This document shows positions 61,257 to 64,000 of a DNA stretch of 64,000 nucleotides, in pieces. Source of the stretch: Chaetoderma sp. LZ-2023a (Eukaryota > Mollusca > Caudofoveata > Chaetodermatida > Chaetodermatidae); NCBI GenBank assembly GCA_034401795.1, contig CM067372.1:33916351-33980350 (forward strand), given 5' to 3'. The position numbers and the translations under genes are program-made. The notes below the pieces were generated by a model. That model had not been told where the DNA came from. It did not search any database and saw only the letters and a list, made by a program, of their open reading frames with translations. Position 1 is the stretch's first letter, and every line of letters starts with the position of its first letter.

Positions 61257-64000
61257 TTTAGACCTGTCAACCCCCAGGTAACCAGCAGTCAGTAGCTTCA
61301 GGTGGAAAAACTATTATTTTCAGTAGTTTGAGACACCCTTTCAGTAGTGGACTTTCAGTAGTTTGAGGAACCCTTTAGTAGTGATTAAACAAGAGCCATC
61401 AGAAGACGGCATATCCCCCCAGGATCAAAACATTTCAGATAAACATACATCGTAGCTAAACTTGAAATGATTGCCAGAGATGGATGGACCAACAGACTGA
61501 CACACATAAATTCTATACAGACGCATGGATGTACAGGCATACGGATAGCACATGCACATCTTCAAGTAGTAATGAGAATCCCTACTAAGTTTCAATAGAA
61601 TCACAGCTAAATTGTAGGAGTTGTGTTGACAAGAAATGATTGGTACTGCAGTTTATGTATCGGCTTAAATGTATTTAAAGGGAGATAATGCTGCAATGAA
61701 TAATTTTCTGGCCGCAAAAAAAGCACATGCACATCTTCGGATGGTAATGACTAGATTTACCATGTTTCAAAAGAATTGTAACTAAACTGTAGGAGTTGCA
61801 TTGACAAGGATGGACCGACAGACGAACATACATTTTGGACAGATGGCTGCATGTACAAGTATACGGATAGCACATGCACATCTTCATGTCGTAATGATAA
61901 CACTTACCAAGTTTCAAAAGAATCACAGCTAAACTGTAGGAGGAGTTGTGTTGACAAATGACTGGCAATGCAGTTTATGTATCGGCTTTAAGATATTTAA
62001 AGGGTGATAACTCTGTAATGAATAATTTTTTGGCCACGAAAAAAGAACATGCACATCTGCACATCATACTGATAATGTGGACAAAATTTAAAGTTAATCC
62101 ATTGAGACCTCTAGGAGGAGTTGTGTTGACAAGAAATGATTGTCAGAGATGGATGGACTGGCAGACGGACATACATACATTTTGGACAGACGGATGGACA
62201 TACAGATACACGGATAACACATGCACACCTATACGTGGTAATGATAACACGTACCAATTTTCAAAAGAATCGGAGCTAAACTGTATGAGGAGTTGCGTTG
62301 ACAAGAAATGATTGTCAATGCAGTTTATGTATCGGCTTTAAGATACTTAAAGGGGGATAACTCTGTAATGAAGTTTTTTGGTCGCGAAAAGAGCACATGC
62401 ACATCTACACATGAAACTGATAATGTCGACACAATTTTAAGTTAATCCATTGAGACCTCCAGGAGTTGCGATGACAAGAAATGGTTGGCAATGCAGTTTA
62501 TGTATCGGCTTTAAGATATATAAAGGGGGATAACTCTGTAATGAACAATATTTCGGACGCAAAAAAGCACATGCACATCCGCACATGATACTGATAATGT
62601 GGACGAAATTGATTTTCCAATGCTGCGAATGGATGATTTCAGATTTGAATAGGTATAATTATATAGTTGAATTACATTTATCTGCAGCCATCATAAACCA
62701 ACAAACTTCCGGGATTCTAACAGCTGTACGCATCTACAATCCACATTCACTCCACAAGCTAACAGCTGTACACATCTACAATCCACATTCAGTCCACAAG
62801 CTAACAGCTGTACACATCTACAATCCACATTCAGTCCACAAGCTAACAGCTGTACACATCTACAATCCACATTCACTCCACAAGCTAACAGCTGTACACA
62901 TCTACAATCCACATTCACTCCACAAGCTAACAGCTGTACACATCTACAATCCACTTTCACTCTGCAAGCTAACAGCTGTACACATCTACAATCCACATTC
63001 ACTCCACAAGCTAACAGCTGTACACATCTACAATCCACATTCACTCCACAAGCTAACAGCTGTACACATCTACAATCCACATTCACTCCACAAGCTAACA
63101 GCTGTACACATCTACAATCCATTCACTCCATAAGCTAACAGCTGTACACATCTACAATCCACATCCAATCCACAAGCTAACAGCTGTACACATCTACGAT
63201 CCACATTCACTCCACAAGATAACAGCTGTACACATCTACAATCCACATTCACTCCACAAGCTAACAGCTGTACACATCTACGATCCACATTCACTCCACA
63301 AGATAACAGCTGTACACATCTACGATCCACATTCACTCCACAAGCTAACAGCTGTACACATCTACGATCCACATTCACGCCACAAGATAACAGCTGTACA
63401 CATCTACAAGCCACATTCACTCCACAAGCTAACAGCTGTACACATCTACAATCCACATTCACTCCACAAGCTAACAGCTGTACACATCTACAATCCATTC
63501 ACTCCACAAGCTAACAGCTGTACACATCTACAATCCACATCCAATCCACAAGCTAACAGCTGTACACATCTACGATCTACATTCACTCCACAAGATAACA
63601 GCTGTACACATCTACAATCCACATTCACTCCACAAGATAACAGCTGTACACATCTACTATCCACATTCACTCCACAAGCTAACAGCTGTACACATCTATA
63701 ATCCATATTCAATCCACAAGCTAACAGCTGTACACATCTGCAATCCACATTCACTCAACAAGCTAACAGCTGTACACATCTACAATCCACATTCACCTCT
63801 CAAGCTAACAGCTGTACACATCTAGAAACCACATTCACTCCGCAAGCTAACAGCTGTACACATCTAGAATCCATAGCTTTCAGTACCCATACCTCATGTT
63901 CAGACATCTCTTGTACGCATTGTATTCCCGAATCAACAGGATTCCGCTCAACAAAGTTATCTGCTAGAGCGGGATCTGGAGTTATATCGACATGAAGCTC
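25437..64000 (-). CDS. DNAI2: Axonemal dynein intermediate chain 2 (outer-arm dynein), 15 exons, 5' end outside window
   Basis: The product is a WD-repeat intermediate chain that holds the heavy chains of outer dynein arms on the doublet microtubules of motile cilia and sperm tails. Exons, from the 5' side: 64000-63893, 60215-60054, 47248-47130, 44965-44823, 39631-39518, 38990-38728, 36998-36819, 36198-36155, 34931-34796, 33930-33784, 32888-32793, 29716-29705, 27528-27400, 27059-26991 and 25445-25437 plus 3' UTR. Every junction is GT-AG and all phases fit. Landmarks: [73 protein letters not shown] repeats through SFSA-type [12 protein letters not shown] and [10 protein letters not shown], and an acidic, charged C-terminus. 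576 codons lie in the window; with some 30 residues missing this equals the usual length of about 600. The gene looks intact despite huge introns. Confidence 0.97.
26095..26434 (-). mobile_element. tRNA-derived SINE
   Basis: Read on the - strand the head GGTGCAGTGGTCGAGTGGTT has a good Pol III A box (TGGTCGAGTGG) and a degenerate B box (GGATTGATTCC). A body then starts CTGAGCAAGGCACTGCACTC and ends near AAGCCGACTATAAAACCATG, as in widespread metazoan SINEs. It lies in the last DNAI2 intron, in the sense orientation of that gene. Confidence 0.75.
26991..27059 (-). CDS. DNAI2: DNAI2 exon, C-terminal tail
   Basis: [20 protein letters not shown] then GQP, 23 codons, phase 0 to 0. Acceptor TTGTAG, donor CCG/GTGAGC. 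Confidence 0.85.
27400..27528 (-). CDS. DNAI2: DNAI2 exon, acidic C-terminal region
   Basis: [40 protein letters not shown] and KEK. The acidic run followed by an F-containing helix matches the end of the family. Acceptor CCTGCAG, donor AAG/GTAGGA. Confidence 0.93.
27600..29600. repeat. Degenerate tandem repeat array in a DNAI2 intron
   Basis: Blocks such as CTTCTCAAGAACTACTGGGC, GGCAGGAAGCATCCTTAGGG, GTTTGTTCAAAGGAAGTT and GGCCATCTTGGATTTTGGCC recur with spacing of roughly 250-350 bp and heavy divergence. The wording is like dispersed repeats common in molluscs (from memory). Confidence 0.65.
29705..29716 (-). CDS. DNAI2: DNAI2 candidate 12-base microexon
   Basis: CAGCCAGGAGAG (QPGE) between ACATTTCAG and GTAACT, phase 0 to 0, in an otherwise 5.3 kb gap. 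Both neighbouring exons are also phase 0, so it can be skipped without a frame change. The region is poorly conserved between species, so homology neither proves nor excludes it. Confidence 0.4.
31860..32067. repeat. Fold-back MITE family B, full copy
   Basis: Centre CTGGCTCGTTAACGAGCCAG, arms TTTGCAGACCAAGATAAGAC and TCATGGTCTGAAAATGGACA, outer end AAAGGGTTAA. Confidence 0.8.
32475..32693. repeat. Fold-back MITE family B, diverged copy
   Basis: TTGACCACTGGAATGACCAG and CCAGTCATTCCAATGAAAGA arms around GCATAATAACCCAAG. Confidence 0.7.
32793..32888 (-). CDS. DNAI2: DNAI2 exon, charged C-terminal region
   Basis: [20 protein letters not shown] then [12 protein letters not shown], a basic coiled-coil-like stretch conserved in the family. 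Donor ACG/GTGAGT. Confidence 0.96.
32905..33085. repeat. Fold-back MITE family B copy
   Basis: Centre GACTGTCTCGATAATCGAGC; the left arm abuts exon 32793-32888 on its upstream side. Confidence 0.75.
33185..33275. repeat. Fold-back fragment related to family A
   Basis: Near-perfect palindrome: AATTTGACTGAAAGTTGTTG and CAACAACTTTCAGTCAAATT around GTGGCTTAACCAC, with family A outer blocks. Confidence 0.7.
33784..33930 (-). CDS. DNAI2: DNAI2 exon, last WD-repeat region
   Basis: [40 protein letters not shown] and RNEKGLITT. Acceptor GCGCAG, donor ACG/GTATGT. Confidence 0.97.
34020..34190. repeat. Fold-back MITE family B copy
   Basis: Centre GGCTCCATAACTGAGCCAGT with the usual TTGGTCTGCAAATGGACA arm. 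Confidence 0.7.
34796..34931 (-). CDS. DNAI2: DNAI2 exon, WD repeat
   Basis: [40 protein letters not shown] and TLSLQ. Acceptor ATTTCAG, donor CAG/GTATAT. Confidence 0.97.
35056..35461. repeat. Fold-back MITE family A, full copy
   Basis: AATGGACCTTTCCAGTTTTA .. AAACTGGAAAGGTCAATT ends; inner palindrome TTTGACTGGGTGCTGTTGGT and mirror. Orientation as 3586-3994. Confidence 0.85.
36155..36198 (-). CDS. DNAI2: DNAI2 exon, 44 bases
   Basis: [15 protein letters not shown]. Acceptor TTTACAG, donor AAA/GTAAGA; phase 0 to 2 bridges the WD repeats exactly. Confidence 0.93.
36246..36295. repeat. (TTA)n microsatellite
   Basis: About 16 units within a DNAI2 intron, 48 bases upstream of exon 36155-36198. 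Confidence 0.95.
36550..36780. repeat. Fold-back MITE family B, full copy
   Basis: Centre GACTGGCTCGATAACCGAGC; arms GATGGCCAAGTGAAGAC and TTCACTTGGTCTGC. It ends 38 bases from exon 36819-36998. Confidence 0.78.
36819..36998 (-). CDS. DNAI2: DNAI2 exon, WD repeat
   Basis: [20 protein letters not shown] then [20 protein letters not shown] and VGDWTAR. 60 codons, phase 0 to 0. Confidence 0.97.
37018..37115. repeat. Fold-back MITE family A, central fragment
   Basis: AAGCTGTTGAATATTTTATA and TTTTCAAAATATTCAACAGA arms with a G tract in the loop. Confidence 0.6.
37243..37631. repeat. Fold-back MITE family A, full copy, reverse orientation
   Basis: AATGGACCTTTCCAGTTTAT .. TTAAAACTGGACAGGTCCATT ends, with a conserved GCTGTTGCTGCC..GGCAGCAACAGC centre. 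Confidence 0.87.
38394..38640. repeat. Fold-back MITE family A, partial
   Basis: Inner palindrome (AATTTGACTGGGAGCTGTTG .. GGAAGCAACAGCCACC) and the GGGCGGAG flank; outer ends decayed. Confidence 0.7.
38728..38990 (-). CDS. DNAI2: DNAI2 exon, WD repeats
   Basis: [40 protein letters not shown] and [18 protein letters not shown]. The largest coding exon in the window. Acceptor CCGCTAG, donor ATT/GTGAGT. Confidence 0.97.
39055..39275. repeat. Fold-back MITE family B, full copy
   Basis: AACCCTTTAACCTCCAAGGT start; TTGACAACTGGAATGACTGG and CCAGTCATTCCAGTGGTAAA inner arms. Confidence 0.82.
39518..39631 (-). CDS. DNAI2: DNAI2 exon, WD repeat
   Basis: [20 protein letters not shown] then [17 protein letters not shown]. 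Acceptor TTAACAG, donor G/GTAAGAC. Confidence 0.96.
39665..39870. repeat. GTGC then ACATATGTACGT simple repeat
   Basis: GTGT/GCGT units pass into imperfect ACATATGTACGTAC units, themselves self-complementary. It starts about 35 bases upstream of exon 39518-39631. Confidence 0.9.
40195..40275. repeat. Fold-back MITE family A, central fragment
   Basis: TGTTGAATATTTTGAAACTA and AATTTCAAGGTATTCAACA arms only. Confidence 0.55.
40925..41690. repeat. 34 bp minisatellite, about 22 units
   Basis: The unit contains GTGTGTGCGTGCATGCGATC followed by GTCCATGTCTGGAT. Divergence between units is low. Because 34 is not a multiple of 3, each frame cycles every three units; all six frames are largely open without being genes. 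Confidence 0.95.
42015..42204. repeat. Fold-back MITE family A, left half (split by DIRS element)
   Basis: It starts AATAGACCTTTCCAGTTTTA and runs to GCATATGGCAGCA, the inner palindrome centre. The right half resumes at 44542. Confidence 0.85.
42205..44541 (-). mobile_element. DIRS-like retrotransposon, internally deleted copy (second family)
   Basis: Ends: left TAAAAAAAGCATCCGC.., right ..TCAAAGTAGAA; about 160-190 bp of each end are mutually inverted. The internal complementary region at 42480-42560 joins the reverse complements of both ends, with the junction at 42537/42538. Coding remnants on the - strand are RT (44323-44006) and RT/RNase H (43973-43250). Gag and tyrosine recombinase are absent. 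No target duplication: the flanks GGCAGCA and ACAGTG join to restore a family A MITE. Confidence 0.88.
43250..44323 (-). pseudogene. DIRS reverse transcriptase / RNase H remnant
   Basis: RT motifs [20 protein letters not shown] and DYIDDWLL lie at 44220-44040. A frame change near 43970 is followed by RNase H with [31 protein letters not shown] and NILADALS, so all four acidic positions are kept. The RT start is missing and the two parts are out of frame. It is read antisense to the + strand and in the same sense as DNAI2, within a DNAI2 intron. Confidence 0.88.
44542..44758. repeat. Fold-back MITE family A, right half
   Basis: It begins ACAGTGATCAGTCAAATTAG, continues with the usual TTTATTAAAGAGTAGAGGCA and TGACGTCATCC blocks and ends CCTGGAAAGGTGAATT. 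Together with 42015-42204 it forms one copy. Confidence 0.85.
44823..44965 (-). CDS. DNAI2: DNAI2 exon, first WD-repeat region
   Basis: [20 protein letters not shown] then [13 protein letters not shown] and SYIWDV. Acceptor TATCACAG, donor G/GTAAGTC. Confidence 0.96.
45551..45721. repeat. Fold-back element, about 170 bp
   Basis: CTTGTTTTGTGGGGTGACAG and its inverted partner CTGTGCACACCGCAAAACAC, with a second inner pair around GCATTTTCCC. No target duplication seen. Confidence 0.55.
45934..46312. repeat. Fold-back MITE family A, full copy, reverse orientation
   Basis: Ends AATGGATGAATCCAGTTTAT and AAACTGGATTCCTCAATT. The inner palindrome is perfect: GCGCTGTTGCTGCC / GGCAGCAACAGCGC around TAT. 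Confidence 0.82.
46955..47055. repeat. Fold-back MITE family A, central fragment
   Basis: Shortened palindrome (CTATTGCTGC TATA GGCAGCAACAG) with the TTTCAAAATATTCAACA arm, 75 bases from exon 47130-47248. Confidence 0.65.
47130..47248 (-). CDS. DNAI2: DNAI2 exon
   Basis: [20 protein letters not shown] then SAKTINVFR, phase 0 to 2, acceptor TTTCTAG, donor AG/GTAAAG. The intron before it is 12.8 kb and holds a LINE, a DIRS element and the splice-donor minisatellite. Confidence 0.96.
47728..48045. repeat. GGT / GAT imperfect trinucleotide repeat
   Basis: TGGTGG and GATGAT runs with TATTATA interruptions, inside the LINE 5' part. Open Val/Met and Ile/Thr frames on both strands are artefacts. 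Confidence 0.95.
48126..50992 (+). pseudogene. LINE ORF2: AP endonuclease and reverse transcriptase, one frame break
   Basis: Endonuclease part (48300-48716): [48 protein letters not shown] and [10 protein letters not shown]. The frame breaks near 48700, where about 30 residues containing the central endonuclease motif are missing, and reopens at 48713 with [14 protein letters not shown] and [20 protein letters not shown] (49500-50500): [71 protein letters not shown] and catalytic YVDDTTIH. The RT is otherwise uninterrupted to TAG at 50990-50992, so the copy is young, but the endonuclease break makes it non-autonomous. Confidence 0.9.
51484..52966. repeat. Minisatellite of about 30 units derived from the DNAI2 exon 60054-60215 donor junction
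   Basis: Units of about 47-53 bp, each with (DNAI2 strand) AGGATCTGATCATG/GTAAGTGTAATAG.. TATTGAGAAGCC. The unit at 52091-52135 matches the genuine exon-intron junction at 35 of 40 aligned bases (16/20 exonic, 19/20 intronic). Nearly all units keep GTAAGTG. The array resumes at 59961 after the DIRS insertion. Confidence 0.93.
52967..53180. repeat. DIRS left terminal inverted repeat
   Basis: Unique outer 35 bases, then TACTTACCTCCCTAATACTT and on to TCTGACTAATTTATTGGC, inverted at 59760-59945. Confidence 0.92.
53253..53345. repeat. DIRS internal complementary region
   Basis: 53253-53304 is the reverse complement of the left end and 53305-53345 of the right end, joined at 53304/53305. Confidence 0.93.
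53881..54895 (-). pseudogene. DIRS tyrosine recombinase, single frameshift
   Basis: N-terminal core-binding half at 54895-54440 ([20 protein letters not shown] and [20 protein letters not shown]). The catalytic half, in a second frame from about 54430 to 53881, has Arg in [11 protein letters not shown], HxxR in KAHSVRGV and the Tyr nucleophile in DHYLRD, completing the R-H-R-Y set. The two halves differ by one base at the T6 tract 54431-54436. The enzyme would integrate the circular DNA copy. The rest of the frame is clean, so this may be a recent mutation or an assembly error. Confidence 0.92.
54960..57134 (-). CDS. DIRS reverse transcriptase-RNase H
   Basis: Open across the whole span; the first 100 residues overlap the Gag frame and the true start is unclear. 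[66 protein letters not shown] and catalytic YIDDWLL. RNase [30 protein letters not shown] and LLADSLSR; the third motif has Gly where the catalytic Asp should be (codon 55437-55439). Near 55004-55015 the family's C-terminal sequence moves to another frame ([14 protein letters not shown].. LTAWMLSRN). It acts in the element's particle to make the DNA copy. Confidence 0.92.
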   Translation of the reverse strand: MEVRDVGTSRRRLLWSITRGRCASSLRCFVVPTFAPHPLRIVPCRLEVVVARSEANHHRSVGLGRVRFGQQRGGRRLLMRSQPGSRPRTEVRAVLVVAREDLGVVIVPDGTVTAVRTTPVFLAKETVPLLHSLCPPLSLGGPVGGRLADHMQEWERLTQDRLVLRWLSVGYHPDWMTGPPSRLSLVPIWTPNPRDPDQRLCIEEEINSLIQKGAIQPAQRCPGFYSTLFLVTKNTGGWRPILNLKPLNKFIETPSFKMETVRSVLAGLERGMWTASIDLKDAYFHIPIHRSFRCFLRFAFQGRQWEFRVLPFGISTAPRVFTRVVLAITAYLRRRSIAVHTYIDDWLLKAHTRESLSASLEIVLKTLTDLGWMINFPKSELNPSQKFVYLGMFFDLETGYVYPTQERVQKLISLIQSVCDSRHVLARVYLRMLGLMVSLEPVIPQAALRRRPIQLFLMTQWTQSTGSLDSNVSVLAPLIHHLQWWLDTENLLVEVMLTPPHPQVTVYTDASMEGWGACLEESTISGLWNLEQSKEHINLLELRAVVMGLEHFLQKVQGKIVLIRSGNSTVVTYINRQGGTKSPSLCMMTWRLLCWCLDHQITLKAVHIPGRLNLLADSLSRRMSVLPTDWQLNQCVADRLFDHWGKPNIDLFATKKNAKMTTYVSPIPDPSAFATDALAISWGRMYAYAFPPAILFPKILQKIRQEECVRICWTFWSAIRFLCL
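56809..58866 (-). CDS. DIRS Gag-like protein
   Basis: The frame is open without ATG from an acceptor-like CCTTTTTCAG at 58867, so the message may be spliced or initiate elsewhere. The N-terminus has paired cysteines ([27 protein letters not shown]) suggesting zinc binding. A Lys-rich stretch ([20 protein letters not shown]), an acidic/Pro-rich middle and an Arg/Gly/Gln-rich C-terminus ([18 protein letters not shown]) follow. Such layout fits a nucleic-acid packaging protein. It overlaps the RT frame by about 325 bases, and its GC content is higher than that of its surroundings. Confidence 0.75.
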   Translation of the reverse strand, partial: QRPGCASCGRFLRDKFGPHLCFQCSPCGPLLNCEICKHWGGELMSEFLCLQAKDKVVEEEKKKQKKEVVSKKGKSKASSAVDMEAFRTEMLGEMRRTIKDLVPELLRGMLPGPNPLLASSSASEQVIPTSESPFLSTLPLFEDSEVAPLEGVFHDPGSRLSAAPNRDRGPLSLEPAGCLSVQGYPHTAGASTSYGTFPGQSGLALFADPESNLSGQEDEDYLLGSPSEDVAMDYDVCAPLAGNTGGLFHGSTHPGVESTVQTVALGAEGQRYHIPRLAESVAGAGRGRGGAVCAPHSTTAPAPGQASEISMPVLSGPHALPGLPGISAYPPSSSVACAQEEDEGPRLVERSQLATEEDWSDACQWLVSVRPDLPVEQSASQRDHRPWLAGKPTANAMPSLPLAEHVVDMFEAAETSIKSSGRLAKAPREVARRCRIVPLDYQRYGVVPKPSVDDRAALGEDARPGSRSDTGVLCSNALRSANTALRDAEESGRALIAALSHVSQLLQGVVTASASRQPSPVTVQRAIQDGINLALDCMTRAVTRSVRARRTFALDNLCPSQDLYNRLLRTPMTGPGLFGGEGCRHLQETVTLVNNQRALREQFEVLRRANVRAAPPAYRPLQARGGSGQVRGQPPSQRRPRPRAIRPAARGAQAPHAQSARQPPAHRGARGAGRGARGSGRGNRS
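59760..59960. repeat. DIRS right terminal inverted repeat
   Basis: Mirror of the left end: AATAAATTAGCAAAGAGGAA .. TTAGGGAGGTAAGTATACTC and the outer TTGATGTGAAA. Confidence 0.92.
59961..60053. repeat. Minisatellite remainder next to the genuine splice donor
   Basis: Nearly two units between the DIRS element and the exon 60054-60215 donor; they begin AGTTCCTATATTGCG, which completes the GATC/AGTTCC unit interrupted at 52966. Confidence 0.9.
60054..60215 (-). CDS. DNAI2: DNAI2 exon whose 3' junction has been amplified into a minisatellite
   Basis: 54 codons, phase 0 to 0: [20 protein letters not shown] .. [20 protein letters not shown]. Acceptor CTAG, donor GTG/GTAAGTG. The last 20 exonic and first 20 intronic bases recur about 30 times downstream. 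Confidence 0.96.
60216..61200. other. DNAI2 intron, no coding sequence seen
   Basis: Only a family A central fragment (60630-60712) and unassigned AT-rich DNA. Confidence 0.6.
60630..60712. repeat. Fold-back MITE family A, central fragment
   Basis: GTTGAATATTTTGAAAGTAA and TCAAAATATTCAACA arms. Confidence 0.6.
61206..61250. repeat. (TA)n microsatellite
   Basis: About 22 uninterrupted TA units in a DNAI2 intron. Confidence 0.95.
61390..62640. repeat. Degenerate tandem array, unit about 200-300 bp
   Basis: Blocks CACATGCACATCTTC, TTTCAAAAGAATCACAGCTA, AGGAGTTGTGTTGACAAG and TTTATGTATCGGCTTTAAGA followed by GGGGGATAACTCTGTAATGA recur four to five times. They recall dispersed repeats in mollusc genomes (from memory). 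Confidence 0.7.
62724..63870. repeat. 42 bp minisatellite, about 27 units
   Basis: The unit contains ACAGCTGTACACATCTACAA then TCCACATTCACTCCACAAGC TA. The period is a multiple of 3, so both strands carry 14-residue repeat ORFs. It ends 23 bases from the splice donor of exon 63893-64000. Confidence 0.96.
63893..64000 (-). CDS. DNAI2: DNAI2 exon (first in window, truncated by window edge)
   Basis: [20 protein letters not shown] then [16 protein letters not shown], ending GAG/GTATGG. It matches the N-terminal part of the family. The 42 bp minisatellite begins about 25 bases into the following intron. Confidence 0.95.

Noticed and set aside
62585-63754. Repeat proteins with 14-residue units on either strand
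   Set aside because: The 42 bp period is divisible by 3, so open frames arise automatically. The array lies within a DNAI2 intron.

Overview
This 64 kb window is metazoan nuclear DNA, very rich in transposons and satellites. It holds two split host genes. The 3' end of a receptor-type guanylyl cyclase lies on the + strand (four exons, 3085-10061). A nearly complete axonemal outer-arm dynein intermediate chain 2 (DNAI2) gene lies on the - strand (15 exons, from beyond 64000 down to 25437). A motile-cilium gene together with DIRS, Polinton, CR1-like LINE and tRNA-SINE families points to an invertebrate animal. The degenerate tandem repeats at 22-23, 27.6-29.6 and 61.4-62.6 kb resemble repeats common in molluscs, so a lophotrochozoan, perhaps a mollusc, is my best guess; this is inference.

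Layout. 1-10.6 kb: cyclase exons separated by introns holding a dead Tc1/mariner element (6.7-7.7 kb), a 395 bp hAT-type MITE with an exact 8 bp target duplication, and a CA/GCAC repeat that fills one intron. 11.5-19.8 kb: a small palindromic element, then an 8.0 kb internally deleted Polinton/Maverick (adintovirus-like) element. Its inverted ends of about 0.3 kb enclose remnants of integrase, packaging ATPase, a PC4-like protein, a small hydrophobic-tail protein and both ends of a B-family polymerase without its catalytic core. It is itself invaded by a LINE fragment, a 633 bp perfect CA tract and a 137 bp TA tract. 19.8-24.8 kb: intergenic repeats.

24.8-64 kb: DNAI2. All splice sites are GT-AG and all phases agree; the exons in the window encode 576 codons. 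The introns carry a SINE, many copies of two fold-back MITE families (A and B), a 2.3 kb DIRS deletion derivative sitting inside a family A palindrome (42.2-44.5 kb), a CR1-like LINE (about 47.3-51.5 kb), a 7.0 kb DIRS element (52967-59960) and three minisatellites.

The most unusual structure is the roughly 50 bp minisatellite at 51.48-52.97 and 59.96-60.05 kb. Its unit is an amplified copy of the 3' end of DNAI2 exon 60054-60215 together with its 5' splice site and first intronic bases. About 30 decoy splice donors (GTAAGTG) therefore follow the genuine donor. The 7 kb DIRS element has inserted inside this array without a target duplication, and its internal complementary region reproduces the exact circle junction of its own ends.
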